From JBKHBQ01 sp046542305 (GTDB lineage: Bacteria > Bacteroidota > Bacteroidia > Bacteroidales > 4484-276): a DNA stretch of 28,340 nt. Positions within the stretch are counted from its first letter, which is position 1. Each line of letters starts with the position of its first letter. Position numbers and translations under genes: made by a program. Below, in pieces: positions 1 through 7,998 of this stretch. The DNA is taken from assembly GCA_046542305.1 (NCBI GenBank), contig JBKHBQ010000011.1, positions 1 through 28,340 on the forward strand. The letters are read 5' to 3'. Below the pieces are notes generated by a model. That model saw only the letters and a list, made by a program, of their open reading frames with translations, ran no database searches and was not told the DNA's origin.

Positions 1-1138
1 AGAACATCGAAACTGCCAATAGCGCTGAAAATGTAAGAAAACCATATTTCACAGCCATCGGTTTCATATTTTCATAAAACAGAAAACCAATCGGCAGAAT
101 CAACATAGGGAAAATAAAGGTAGAAGTACGGTGGGTGGGATAAACAATGCCCCTGAAATGATGAAGAAACATGATGCCGGCAGCGCTGCCGATAAACAGG
201 ATAATGATGATAAACAAAGGCGATTTGATTATGTCGCCTTTCCTGGATATAAAACCGCCAATAACCCTGACAACTGCTGCCAGAAAAAAGATTCCATACA
301 CAACACTCAGAATGTTCACCCCGGTGTATGGATACTGGCTGTAAGTGGTATTGTATAGCACCGAACGGATGGTATTGGAATAAAAATTACCCCACTGCTC
401 GCGATGGATAAAATGCGCATCAGCAGTCAGGGCAAGCGCTTCATGAAGCTTCACGAACAAAATCCCTGTCGAAACCAATGCGATAAGCAGCACATAACCT
501 GTTTTTTTGGATTTAAATATTTCCTTGCGCAATGCTATCCAATTATTTATCAAATAAATTCCCGTCCATCCCAGCAAAGCCACAAAATAGATCAGCAGCG
601 AAAAAACCGTGAGCACGGCGGCAACGGCAAATACATAACTGAGTAAAAGATGCTTTGTTCTTTCGGTACGGGCAAACAAAATGGTGAAATAAATGCTCAC
701 CAGTGTAAATGAAGTAGACAGGCCGTAACCCCTGGCGATCGAAAAAAAGTCGAGCAGGTACGGATTCAGGTTTAACAGGATGAAGGCAATGACCGACATT
801 TTTCTGTCCGTGAAACGGATGGCGATAAAATAGGATGCGACAATGTAAATAACATGCCCCAGGAGATTGGGCAAACGCAGAAAAAACGGCGTATCAGGAA
901 ACAGCATCATCGATAGTTTGATCAACAAGGTGTTGATCATGTGATCCTGGGGGAGTACTTTGTAATTAAAGATTCCCCAAAGGCTTGCATCTAAGGATTT
1001 AAGATAGATCAGCGCTTCATCATGGGTGATCGAAAGCAGGGAAGCCCGAACGAAAGTATAGATCAGCAGCAGAATGCCGATAGCGAGAATGATATATCTG
1101 CTAAGGCGATCAGTACCTTGGAATTGTGATTTGAACAT
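1..1138 (-). CDS. GT-C fold membrane glycosyltransferase (ArnT/PMT-like), partial
   Basis: An open frame runs without a stop from an ATG at 1138 to the left edge, giving 379 codons; the C-terminus lies outside the window. The protein starts with a short cytosolic stretch and a membrane helix (about residues 14-34), followed by a first loop carrying T-H-D-E (38-41). The acidic pair in this loop is the usual catalytic or metal-binding feature of GT-C transferases that use polyprenyl-phosphate sugars. Further family-like signs are RLPNLLGH (88-95), ARGYGLS (135-141) and many hydrophobic helices through the rest. The likely role is transfer of a sugar from a lipid carrier to lipid or protein on the periplasmic side. 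Acceptor and donor cannot be told from sequence. It is transcribed in the same direction as the RNase H gene 77 bp upstream, with no clear promoter between them. The GT-C assignment is firm; the subfamily is not. Confidence 0.75.
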   Translation of the reverse strand, partial: MFKSQFQGTDRLSRYIILAIGILLLIYTFVRASLLSITHDEALIYLKSLDASLWGIFNYKVLPQDHMINTLLIKLSMMLFPDTPFFLRLPNLLGHVIYIVASYFIAIRFTDRKMSVIAFILLNLNPYLLDFFSIARGYGLSTSFTLVSIYFTILFARTERTKHLLLSYVFAVAAVLTVFSLLIYFVALLGWTGIYLINNWIALRKEIFKSKKTGYVLLIALVSTGILFVKLHEALALTADAHFIHREQWGNFYSNTIRSVLYNTTYSQYPYTGVNILSVVYGIFFLAAVVRVIGGFISRKGDIIKSPLFIIIILFIGSAAGIMFLHHFRGIVYPTHRTSTFIFPMLILPIGFLFYENMKPMAVKYGFLTFSALLAVSMF

Positions 1139-1215
1139 TTTTTCAGCAGTTTGTATTTTCAATGGTTACAGCACTTTACATGGCTGCAAAGAAACGAAAA
1201 ATCATCAGGCGAATA

Positions 1216-1848
1216 TTACTTCCTCCCGAAATCCGCCGGGATCTCGCCCCAGTTTTCGGTGTCCCATTTCAGGATCGGAATGTCCCAGGTGTTTGTTTTC
1301 AGCCATTTTTCCGCACGGGCAATCAGTTCGAACACCTTTTGATTGCGAGGTGTAGGCTCCAGTTTTGTTTTGGCATGTTTGTTTTTCACCCACGACATGG
1401 CGGTTTTTGAATCGGTGTAAACTGGAATGGTTTTCCCTTTTTGCTTGAGCAGTGCAAGGCAATGCACAATGGCCAGAAACTCGCCCACGTTATTGGTAGC
1501 ATCGGGATAAGGGCCACCGTGAAAAATGCGCTGCCCGGTTTTGGTGTTCACGCACTGGTATTCCATCACACCCGGATTGCCGCTGCAGGCGGCGTCCACC
1601 GAAAGGCTTTCCCATACCGGGCCGCCGCTGCGCAAAACTTCAGGTCTTTTTTTCTGACCCTGCTTTTTCCCCAGGTAATCCCACATATTTCCATGGTACG
1701 CCTGCAGGGCTTGCTCTTCGTTTGGAAAGGCCATGTATCTGGCTCCGTCAAATCCTTTTATCTGTTGCTGGCAATCGGCCCAGTTGCTATAAACGCCGGG
1801 TTCAACCCCCTTCCAAACCACATAGTATTTCTGCCCTTTTTTTGCCAT
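1216..1848 (-). CDS. rnhA: Ribonuclease HI with N-terminal hybrid-binding (viroplasmin-like) domain
   Basis: This 210-residue protein cleaves the RNA strand of RNA:DNA hybrids, such as R-loops and primer remnants. Residues 5-50 (YYVVWKG...GVYSNW...KGF.GA.Y..F) match the small hybrid-binding domain, also called Cauli_VI/viroplasmin. A short basic linker follows, then the catalytic fold. The four acidic residues of the Bacillus halodurans-type enzyme can be placed: D85 in SVDAACSGNPG, E123 in NNVGEFLA, D146 in VYTDSKTA and D206 in WGEIPADFGRK. The length fits this subfamily (about 200 residues). The ATG at 1848 is the natural start because the hybrid-binding domain begins immediately after it. 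The upstream gene is divergent and its probable promoter overlaps this start region. No missing or altered catalytic residue is seen. Confidence 0.93.
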   Translation of the reverse strand: MAKKGQKYYVVWKGVEPGVYSNWADCQQQIKGFDGARYMAFPNEEQALQAYHGNMWDYLGKKQGQKKRPEVLRSGGPVWESLSVDAACSGNPGVMEYQCVNTKTGQRIFHGGPYPDATNNVGEFLAIVHCLALLKQKGKTIPVYTDSKTAMSWVKNKHAKTKLEPTPRNQKVFELIARAEKWLKTNTWDIPILKWDTENWGEIPADFGRK

Positions 1849-1869
1849 CCTGAATTTCCATTAATTTTG
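1841..1869 (+). promoter_or_regulatory. Probable promoter of the small membrane protein/gldH pair
   Basis: The Bacteroidota -7 box TAnnTTTG is matched exactly by TAATTTTG at 1862-1869. A TTTG that could serve as the -33 element lies at 1841-1844, 17 bp upstream, slightly closer than the usual 19-21 bp. The expected transcript start is near 1873, about 28 nt before the ATG at 1901. The element overlaps the first codons of the divergent RNase H gene. Confidence 0.5.
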
Positions 1870-1900
1870 CACCGGCATCTTTTTGAATTGCTTCACAAAA

Positions 1901-2269
1901 ATGAAGAAAATAATTTACTATTTCAGTATCGTACTTGCATTATTTACGGCGGCCTGGTCTTACAATGTTGCTTTTAAAAACACTGAATTCGAGCTGGCGA
2001 TGTATTCACTGCTGGCGTTCTTTCTGTTAACATTTGGCGCTTACGGGCTGTACGCCGAAAAACTTTGGAAACGATTCCGCGCCCAGGGTAAAACCGAAAA
2101 CTTTTGTGTGGAAGCAAATTATTATGTGCAAAAAATGGGGTTTCCAGGCAAGCTGCTTTTGTTTCCCTTCATGAAAATAAAATCACGCAATTCGTTTGTA
2201 ATCGCTTTTTTGGGTGCAATTGCATGGGTAATTATATTGTTAATCGTCATAAAGGCGTTTGTACTTTAA
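1901..2269 (+). CDS. Small membrane protein of unknown function
   Basis: I do not recognise this family. Starting at the ATG at 1901 it is 122 residues long; a TTG 18 nt upstream (1883) is in frame but adds nothing recognisable. Three hydrophobic segments are visible: about residues 4-22, 31-52 and 96-121 (ending VIILLIVIKAFVL at the C-terminus). Between the second and third lies a polar, basic stretch with KLWKRFRAQGK and an aromatic NYYVQKMGFPGK. The first segment could be an uncleaved anchor. A perfect TAnnTTTG box lies upstream, and gldH starts 15 bp downstream, so the two are probably co-transcribed. Operon placement with gldH hints at an envelope role, but that is only inference. Confidence 0.6.
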   Translation: MKKIIYYFSIVLALFTAAWSYNVAFKNTEFELAMYSLLAFFLLTFGAYGLYAEKLWKRFRAQGKTENFCVEANYYVQKMGFPGKLLLFPFMKIKSRNSFVIAFLGAIAWVIILLIVIKAFVL

Positions 2270-2284
2270 TAAAAAATCTGACCG

Positions 2285-2749
2285 ATGAAAAGATTTCTGC
2301 TGATCATTCCTGTATTATTGATGATGATTGTTGCCTGTCAGCGCCGTGAGCCGGTGTCGCAGTTTCACACCTTTCCCAACGGCGTGTGGGAACGTTTTCA
2401 GTACCTGAATTTCGAACTGCCGGTTGAAGATACACGGGAGCTTTACGACATTTCGGTGGTGATCCGTTATACCGACGAATTCCCTGAAGATGTGCTGACC
2501 ATTAATTTTGTGATGACCGGGCCGGTAGGGGAGGAGCGCATCCGCGACTATAATTTTATTTTGAAGGACAGGGATGGCAATTTCACGGGCAACTCCAAAG
2601 ACGGGCTGTACGAACGGGTGATCACCCTTCGCGAGGACATCCGCTTTCATGGGGAGGGCAATGTGAAAATCGAGATGGAAAGCCTGATGACAAAATTCTT
2701 TACGCCGGGAATCCTTGAAATAGGGATTGTAATGGAGGAGGCAGATTAA
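2285..2749 (+). CDS. gldH: GldH-like gliding motility/T9SS-associated lipoprotein
   Basis: This 154-residue protein has a lipoprotein signal peptide (MKRFLLIIPVLLMMIVAC), with the lipobox Cys at residue 18. The mature part follows the GldH pattern: an early W (ERFQYLNFELP), a Y-D-I-x-V-x-I-R-Y strand (about 54-62), a polar loop, KDRDGNFTGNSKDGLY, and a C-terminal PGILEIGIVMEE. In Flavobacterium johnsoniae GldH is a lipoprotein needed for gliding and chitin utilisation, functions tied to the type IX secretion system. Homologues are also common in non-gliding Bacteroidota, so presence does not prove motility. No other gld gene is in the window. Its TAA stop overlaps the stop of the convergent ribF in a shared TTAA. 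Confidence 0.82.
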   Translation: MKRFLLIIPVLLMMIVACQRREPVSQFHTFPNGVWERFQYLNFELPVEDTRELYDISVVIRYTDEFPEDVLTINFVMTGPVGEERIRDYNFILKDRDGNFTGNSKDGLYERVITLREDIRFHGEGNVKIEMESLMTKFFTPGILEIGIVMEEAD

Positions 2750-3711
2750 AGCGGGGGTTCGCCTGCTCCGTTTTCGCTGTTCTCGCCAAGGATTTTCTTT
2801 ACCTTGATCTGATCGATGATCAGGCGCCGTCGCAGCAGGTCGAGGTCGCGGAACTTCTTTTCTTCGCGGGTATGCTCAAGAAAATACAGCGTGATTTTCC
2901 GGCCGTAAATATCTTCTGCAAAATCAAAAATATTTACTTCCACAGTAAGCTGATGCAAGTCGAGCGTAGGACGAATACCGATATTGCTCATGCCCTTGTG
3001 GTATTTCCCGTCGATTTCAATCAGGGTGGCATACACGCCATATTTGGGAATGATCTTGCGGGGCTCGTCAAGCTGGATGTTGGCGGTTGGAAATCCCAGG
3101 TGGCGACCGATCTGATTGCCCTTTACCACTGTACCTGTAAGCGAATAGTAGTATCCCAGCAATTCTCTGGCCTGTTTCATGTCGCCCCTGCGGATGGCCT
3201 CGCGGATCTTGGAGCTGCTCACCGCCACATCCTTCACATCCTGCATGCCGATCTGCCTTACTTCGAAATCGTGCTCTCGCGACATTTCGTTGAGAAATTC
3301 GATGCCACCTTCGCGGTTCTTTCCGAAATGATGATCGTATCCAAGAATAATTTTTTTGGGCTGCAAAGGAGTGAGGATGTAGTTGGTAAGAAAATCATGG
3401 GAAGAGGTTCGCGCCAATTCCAGAGTGAAATGAACGATTACGAAATGATCGACGCTGAGTTTTTCGAGCAGCCTGATTTTTTCGTCCATGGAAATGATCA
3501 GCCGCAGGTCGAAACCGGGTTGCACCACCGTGCGCGGGTGCGGATCGAAGGTAATCACCACGCTTTCGCCGTCGATGGATTTGGCTTCGCGCACCAACTG
3601 ATTGATTACCCGCTGATGTCCCACATGCACACCGTCGAAAGTGCCTACCGTCACCACGGTTCTCTCAGGTTTCCGGGCTGCGATTTCGTTGATATTCCTG
3701 TAAACTTTCAC
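2746..3711 (-). CDS. ribF: Bifunctional riboflavin kinase/FAD synthetase
   Basis: RibF phosphorylates riboflavin to FMN and adenylylates FMN to FAD. The N-terminal nucleotidyltransferase domain shows GTFDGVHVGHQ (about residues 23-33 from the chosen start, holding the HxGH motif), GYDHHFGKNREG and SSSKIREAI. The C-terminal flavokinase domain shows GRHLGFPTANI, SNIGIRPT and VEVNIFDFAEDIYG. The GTG at 3711 is chosen because family members usually begin M-K-V/I-Y right before this domain, giving 321 residues. An in-frame TTG at 3762 overlaps the upstream asd stop (TTGA) and would add 17 residues; it remains possible through translational coupling. The gene lies directly downstream of asd and probably shares its transcript. 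It is complete, with no missing motif. Confidence 0.93.
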   Translation of the reverse strand: MKVYRNINEIAARKPERTVVTVGTFDGVHVGHQRVINQLVREAKSIDGESVVITFDPHPRTVVQPGFDLRLIISMDEKIRLLEKLSVDHFVIVHFTLELARTSSHDFLTNYILTPLQPKKIILGYDHHFGKNREGGIEFLNEMSREHDFEVRQIGMQDVKDVAVSSSKIREAIRRGDMKQARELLGYYYSLTGTVVKGNQIGRHLGFPTANIQLDEPRKIIPKYGVYATLIEIDGKYHKGMSNIGIRPTLDLHQLTVEVNIFDFAEDIYGRKITLYFLEHTREEKKFRDLDLLRRRLIIDQIKVKKILGENSENGAGEPPL

Positions 3712-3758
3712 CTGCGCCTTTTCAGTTTTTGTTGTGAACGTTTCTATTCCCCGATGGT

Positions 3759-4748
3759 TCAAACCAGTCCCTGCTCCAGCAGGTATTCGGCTATCTGCAC
3801 GGCGTTGGTGGCTGCGCCCTTGCGGAGGTTATCACTTACCACCCACATGTTCAGCCCGTTTTCGCACGAATGATCGCGTCTGATCCTGCCTACAAACACC
3901 TCATCCCGGTCCTGTGCTGTGAGCGGCATGGGGTAGAGGTTTTCGTCAGGATCATCCTGAACAACAATTCCCGGCATACCGGCCAGTACTTCCTTTACCT
4001 CATCCACGGCGAAAGCTTTTTTCAGCTCCACATTTATGCTTTCGGAATGACCGCCATAAACCGGAACGCGAACCACGGTCGGAGAGATGAGCAGATCGTG
4101 ATCTCCGAGGATCTTCCGGCTTTCATCTATCAGCTTCTGCTCTTCAGTGGTATAGCCGTCGGCATTAAATGCACCGCCGTGGGGCAGCAGGTTGAGGTCG
4201 ATGGCATGTGGATAGGCTTTTTCACCCGCAATGCCGTTTCGTTCACTTTCGAGTTGCCGCACACCTTTCAACCCGGAGCCGGTTACCGACTGGTAGGTTG
4301 AAACCACAATTCTGCGGATGCCATATCTGCGATGCAGCGGAGCCAGTGCCAGCACCATCTGAATGGTAGAACAGTTGGGATTGGCAATGATGCGGGTGTG
4401 TTTGCTTATGGAAGCTGCATTGATTTCGGGCACTACCAGCGGCACGTTTTCATCCATTCGCCATGCCGAAGAATTGTCGATGACGAAGCAGCCCTGTTCT
4501 GCGAATCTTCCGGCCCATTGCCTGGAAGTGTCGCCTCCTGCCGAAAAGAGGACGATCTGCGGGGATTTCTCCAGCGCCTCAGCCGGCGTAATTACAGAGA
4601 TGGAGCGCCCGCCGAAATCCACGGTCTTTCCTGCCGAACGTGCGGAAGCCACCGGGATCAGCGCGTCGAATGTCAGATTCCGCTCCTGCAAAACCTGCAT
4701 CATTTTGCGTCCTACCAGCCCTGTAGCACCTACCACTGCAATTTTCAT
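3759..4748 (-). CDS. asd: Aspartate-semialdehyde dehydrogenase
   Basis: This enzyme reduces L-aspartyl-4-phosphate to aspartate-4-semialdehyde with NADPH. It is the branch point for lysine/diaminopimelate, threonine and methionine. The NADP-binding loop GATGLVG is at residues 7-13, the catalytic Cys is C126 in NPNCST, and substrate-binding residues appear in VSTYQSVTGSG (149-159) and RVPVYGGHSES (227-237, with the probable catalytic His 234). The length of 329 residues is normal. The ATG at 4748 precedes the first beta strand (MKIAVVGATG) directly. It is the first gene of an asd-ribF unit; a good promoter lies in the divergent gap upstream. Confidence 0.96.
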   Translation of the reverse strand: MKIAVVGATGLVGRKMMQVLQERNLTFDALIPVASARSAGKTVDFGGRSISVITPAEALEKSPQIVLFSAGGDTSRQWAGRFAEQGCFVIDNSSAWRMDENVPLVVPEINAASISKHTRIIANPNCSTIQMVLALAPLHRRYGIRRIVVSTYQSVTGSGLKGVRQLESERNGIAGEKAYPHAIDLNLLPHGGAFNADGYTTEEQKLIDESRKILGDHDLLISPTVVRVPVYGGHSESINVELKKAFAVDEVKEVLAGMPGIVVQDDPDENLYPMPLTAQDRDEVFVGRIRRDHSCENGLNMWVVSDNLRKGAATNAVQIAEYLLEQGLV

Positions 4749-4760
4749 GTAACGCTTTTT

Positions 4761-4790
4761 TTTGGATTAGCCGCAAAAGTACTATATTTA
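4761..4790 (+). promoter_or_regulatory. Probable promoter of the lamin-tail protein gene
   Basis: A TTTG at 4761-4764 and TATATTTA at 4783-4790 (7 of 8 matches to TAnnTTTG) are 18 bp apart. This would start transcription about 30 nt before the ATG at 4823. The element is interlocked with the opposing asd promoter: the -7 boxes of the two are separated by a single base. Confidence 0.4.
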
Positions 4791-4804
4791 CGAGTTCTAA
4801 TCAA
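4774..4804 (-). promoter_or_regulatory. Promoter of asd-ribF
   Basis: On the minus strand, TACTTTTG (4781 to 4774) is a perfect TAnnTTTG -7 box. A TTG at 4804-4802 sits 20 bp upstream, the ideal spacing for a Bacteroidota -33 element. The predicted transcript starts near 4770, about 20 nt before the asd ATG. Confidence 0.6.
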
Positions 4805-4822
4805 TTGGTAACAAATATTGCG

Positions 4823-7432
4823 ATGAAGCCCCTGTTTTGCAGCTTTTTACTGCTGCTTTTTTCAATTTGGCTGCCGGCGCAGATGACAGATGATTTCAGC
4901 GACGGCGATTTTTTGCAAAATCCTTCATGGACGGGAGATGTGGAGGATTTCCTGGTGAATGATGACTTTCAGCTTCAGGTAAATGCCGATCCCGAATCGG
5001 CTCCGGCGCATTTGTCCACAGGTTTTACCATGCTTCAGGAAAACGAATGGCGGTTCTGGATCAGGCTGGCCTTCAGTCCTTCCGCGAATAATTTTGCACG
5101 CGTATACCTGATAAGTGATCAGCAAAACACAGAAGGGTCGCTGAACGGCTATTTTCTGCAGTTTGGCGAAAGCGGTTCGGATGATGCCATCGAGCTTTAC
5201 CGGAAGCAGGGTGAAACCGAAACGCTGATTTGCCGCGGTACGGACGGTGCTATTGCTTCCTCATTCGAAATGGCTGTAAGGATAAGAAGAAATTCCGGCG
5301 GCGACTGGACCCTGGAAACCGATCCCACCGGAACCGGAGCCTATGTTGCGGAAGCACAGGGAAATGATATTGCCCTGACCATTGCCGGATATGTGGGCGT
5401 TTTTTGTAATTTCACTTCCAGCAATGCGGATGCTTTTTATTTTGATGATTTCTATGCCGGTGCACCGGAGTTCGATACGGATCCGCCCCAATTGGTTACA
5501 GTTGAAGTTTCCGGCAGTCAACACCTGGAACTGTATTTCGACGAAGCGCTTCTTGCCGCTCCGGCTGAACAGACACAGAATTATGCAGTGGACCAGAACA
5601 TCGAAAACCCGCTTCAGGCGGTGCTGGATCAGGGAAATCCGTCTCACGTCTCACTTACCTTTGAACGCGCTTTCCCGGTAGGACAAACACTTGTTTTGAA
5701 GGTAGAGAACATGGAGGATCTGTCAGGAAATGTGGCAGGCGAAATTCAAAGGCAATTTGTCTGGTTCACCCCATCCTACGGCGGCATTGTCATCAACGAA
5801 ATCATGGCCGATCCCACTCCGGTAGTCGGGCTACCCGACTGGGAGTACCTGGAGCTCTACAATAATACGCCTTTCGGGGTTGATCTGGAAGGATGGCGAC
5901 TTTTCATCGGCACCACCGAAAAGCTTTTCGAAAACATCAGCATCGGTTCAGGACAGTATTTGATCCTTGCCAATGATGATGCCGAAAATGAGTTGGGATT
6001 GTACGGCAGTTTTTACGGGTTTTCAGGTTTTTCGCTTACCAATACCGGCCAAACAGTTGTTCTGATGAACCCTGAAGATGCAGTGGTTCACACCATCAGC
6101 TACACAGATGACTGGTATGCCGATGACATTAAATCCGATGGCGGCTGGTCGCTCGAACAAATCGATCCGCAAAATCCGTGCGGCGGAATTGAAAACTGGA
6201 TGGCAGGCCGGGATGCTTCGGGAGGAACTCCGGGAGCTGTGAACAGCATCGATGCTGAGAATCCCGATGAGGCGGCTCCATTTTTTGCACGCGTAGAAGT
6301 GATTGCCCCGGATGAGCTTGTGGTTCATTTTTCAGAGCCGATGGATAGCGTGTCCATCGCTGAATCAGAATCCTATATCATCGATCACGGAATCGGGCCG
6401 CCGGCAGCAGTTCAGCCCCGATGGCCCGATTACCGGAAGGCGCTGCTTTTTCTGGATCAGAATATCGAACCGTGCTTTATTTATGAGTTGAAGGCAGTAA
6501 TTGATCTGACCGATTGTGCAGGAAACATTGTCGATAAAACGGTTGCCGTGCGTTTCGGTCTGCCGGAGCATCCCGGGACTGAAGATATCGTGATCAACGA
6601 AGTTCTCTACAATCCAAAGGATGAATATGTGAAAGGGGTTGATTTTGTGGAAATTTACAACCGGTCTTCAAAAATTATTGACCTGGCGGAAATAGTGCTG
6701 GCAACCGTGGATGACGTGACCGGCGACATCGATTCCCCCAGACCCGTGAGCGAAAGCGGTTTTTTATTTTTCCCTTCGGAATATCTTGTGCTTACTACAG
6801 ATCCTGAGGTGGTTATGATACAATACCACACGGAAAACCCGGGCGGATTCCTCAGGATGGAAAGCCTTCCGGCCTACAGCAACGACGAAGGCGTAGTGGT
6901 ACTTGCCACCAACAGCCTGGAAATCATCGACCGGTTTGCCTACATTGATGAAATGCAATACGCCCTGCTCAACTCCACTGACGGTGTTTCGCTCGAAAGG
7001 ATCAGTTTCGACCGGCCCGCATCTGATCCCACCAATTGGCATTCGGCGGCCGAAGATGCCGGTTTTGCCACACCGGCATATCAAAATTCACAATTCAGTT
7101 TGGTTGCGGAAATTGATGATGCGGTAAAGGTTGAGCCGGAGGTTTTTTCGCCGGACAACGACGGATTCGAAGATGTGCTGAACATATCATACGCCTTTAA
7201 TAAACCCGGATACACCTGCAACATCAATATTTATGATGCCCGCGGCCGGCCAACAAGAAACCTGATCAGCAATGCATTGCTTGGCGCTTCCGGAACTTTT
7301 TCCTGGGACGGACTTACCGATGATAACCAAAAAGCAGGAATCGGCATTTACATTATTTTGATCGAAATTTTCGATTTGGACGGAAATACGCATGTATACA
7401 AAAAATCGGCGGTGCTGGGAACGAAACTGTAA
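4823..7432 (+). CDS. Secreted lamin-tail-domain protein with FlgD-like C-terminus
   Basis: This 869-residue exported protein starts at the ATG at 4823 (an in-frame TTG at 4805 is the alternative), so that the signal peptide MKPLFCSFLLLLFSIWLPAQ is at the very N-terminus. Domains in order: a lectin/glucanase-like beta sandwich (about 21-215); an SbsA-type Ig-like domain beginning TDPPQLVTVEV (about 218-315); a lamin tail domain with IVINEIMADPTP...EYLELYN (about 320-475); a second Ig-like domain (about 488-580); a second lamin-tail-like domain with DIVINEVLYNP...DFVEIYN (about 588-760); and an FlgD-Ig/CHU_C-like end with FSPDNDGFEDVLNI...IYDARGR...GTFSWDG (about 778-869). The last resembles C-terminal domains of Bacteroidota surface proteins, some of which are type IX secretion substrates. 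No catalytic residues are evident, so a structural or adhesive role is inferred. Confidence 0.85.
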   Translation: MKPLFCSFLLLLFSIWLPAQMTDDFSDGDFLQNPSWTGDVEDFLVNDDFQLQVNADPESAPAHLSTGFTMLQENEWRFWIRLAFSPSANNFARVYLISDQQNTEGSLNGYFLQFGESGSDDAIELYRKQGETETLICRGTDGAIASSFEMAVRIRRNSGGDWTLETDPTGTGAYVAEAQGNDIALTIAGYVGVFCNFTSSNADAFYFDDFYAGAPEFDTDPPQLVTVEVSGSQHLELYFDEALLAAPAEQTQNYAVDQNIENPLQAVLDQGNPSHVSLTFERAFPVGQTLVLKVENMEDLSGNVAGEIQRQFVWFTPSYGGIVINEIMADPTPVVGLPDWEYLELYNNTPFGVDLEGWRLFIGTTEKLFENISIGSGQYLILANDDAENELGLYGSFYGFSGFSLTNTGQTVVLMNPEDAVVHTISYTDDWYADDIKSDGGWSLEQIDPQNPCGGIENWMAGRDASGGTPGAVNSIDAENPDEAAPFFARVEVIAPDELVVHFSEPMDSVSIAESESYIIDHGIGPPAAVQPRWPDYRKALLFLDQNIEPCFIYELKAVIDLTDCAGNIVDKTVAVRFGLPEHPGTEDIVINEVLYNPKDEYVKGVDFVEIYNRSSKIIDLAEIVLATVDDVTGDIDSPRPVSESGFLFFPSEYLVLTTDPEVVMIQYHTENPGGFLRMESLPAYSNDEGVVVLATNSLEIIDRFAYIDEMQYALLNSTDGVSLERISFDRPASDPTNWHSAAEDAGFATPAYQNSQFSLVAEIDDAVKVEPEVFSPDNDGFEDVLNISYAFNKPGYTCNINIYDARGRPTRNLISNALLGASGTFSWDGLTDDNQKAGIGIYIILIEIFDLDGNTHVYKKSAVLGTKL

Positions 7433-7454
7433 GACCACTTTTTACCACAATCAT

Positions 7455-7462
7455 TACCTTTG
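7455..7462 (+). promoter_or_regulatory. TAnnTTTG -7 box upstream of the YqiA-like esterase
   Basis: TACCTTTG matches the -7 consensus exactly and lies 17 nt before the TTG start at 7480. I see no good -33 element at the normal distance. The predicted leader is only about 13 nt. Confidence 0.42.
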
Positions 7463-7479
7463 CAGATAAAAACACGATT

Positions 7480-7998
7480 TTGAAAACACTCTACATCCAC
7501 GGACTCGACAGCTATCCGGTTCCGGAAAAGCTCGAGATCCTCGAAAATGCCGGGCTCGAAGTGGAGGCACTGCATTTGGATTACCGCACGGAAAAACGAG
7601 CTTATCATATCCTGCGGGCTTTTGCACAGGATGAAAATATCGAATTTATCGTGGGCAGCTCTCTGGGCGGATATATCGGCTACTGGCTGGGCGAGGAACT
7701 CGGATTGCCCTGCCTGCTTTTCAACCCGGCCATGAGCTACAGCGATACCCTCGATGAGCATTTGCCGGATATCGACCGGCGGCTTTGCCCGGCAAGGTAT
7801 GTGGCCATCGGCGCCTGGGACGAAACGGTGGATCCGCAGCAGAACATCCGCTTTTTCCGCGAAAACCAACGTGATGACTGTTACGAGCGGGTGCTGGTGT
7901 GTGAATGGCTTGCCCACCAGATCGACTTTACAAGCTTTGAAGAGTTGGTGCACTGGGCGCTGAAAAGTCACCGGTTATTCCTTGACCAAAGCCAATGA
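7480..7998 (+). CDS. YqiA/YcfP-family alpha/beta-hydrolase (esterase-like)
   Basis: This 172-residue protein has the compact alpha/beta-hydrolase pattern of the YqiA/UPF0227 group. It starts MKTLYIHGLDSYP with the oxyanion-type HG. The nucleophile elbow is G-S-S-L-G-G (S61), the acid is probably D114 in GAWDETVDP, and the His is H146 in EWLAHQIDF. The family hydrolyses acyl or thioester bonds in vitro; the physiological substrate is not known. The start is a TTG: no ATG is available and the first beta strand begins right after it. A TAnnTTTG box lies upstream. Its TGA stop directly abuts the stop of the convergent comF-like gene with no base between. Confidence 0.82.
   Translation: MKTLYIHGLDSYPVPEKLEILENAGLEVEALHLDYRTEKRAYHILRAFAQDENIEFIVGSSLGGYIGYWLGEELGLPCLLFNPAMSYSDTLDEHLPDIDRRLCPARYVAIGAWDETVDPQQNIRFFRENQRDDCYERVLVCEWLAHQIDFTSFEELVHWALKSHRLFLDQSQ

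Noticed and set aside
1441..1977. 178-codon open frame on the plus strand
   Set aside because: Antisense to RNase H, which has all four catalytic acids, and overlapping the next gene in another frame.
2872..3873. 333-codon open frame on the plus strand
   Set aside because: Antisense to ribF and the end of asd, both with complete catalytic motifs; the translation shows no domain and is explained by codon bias of the true genes.
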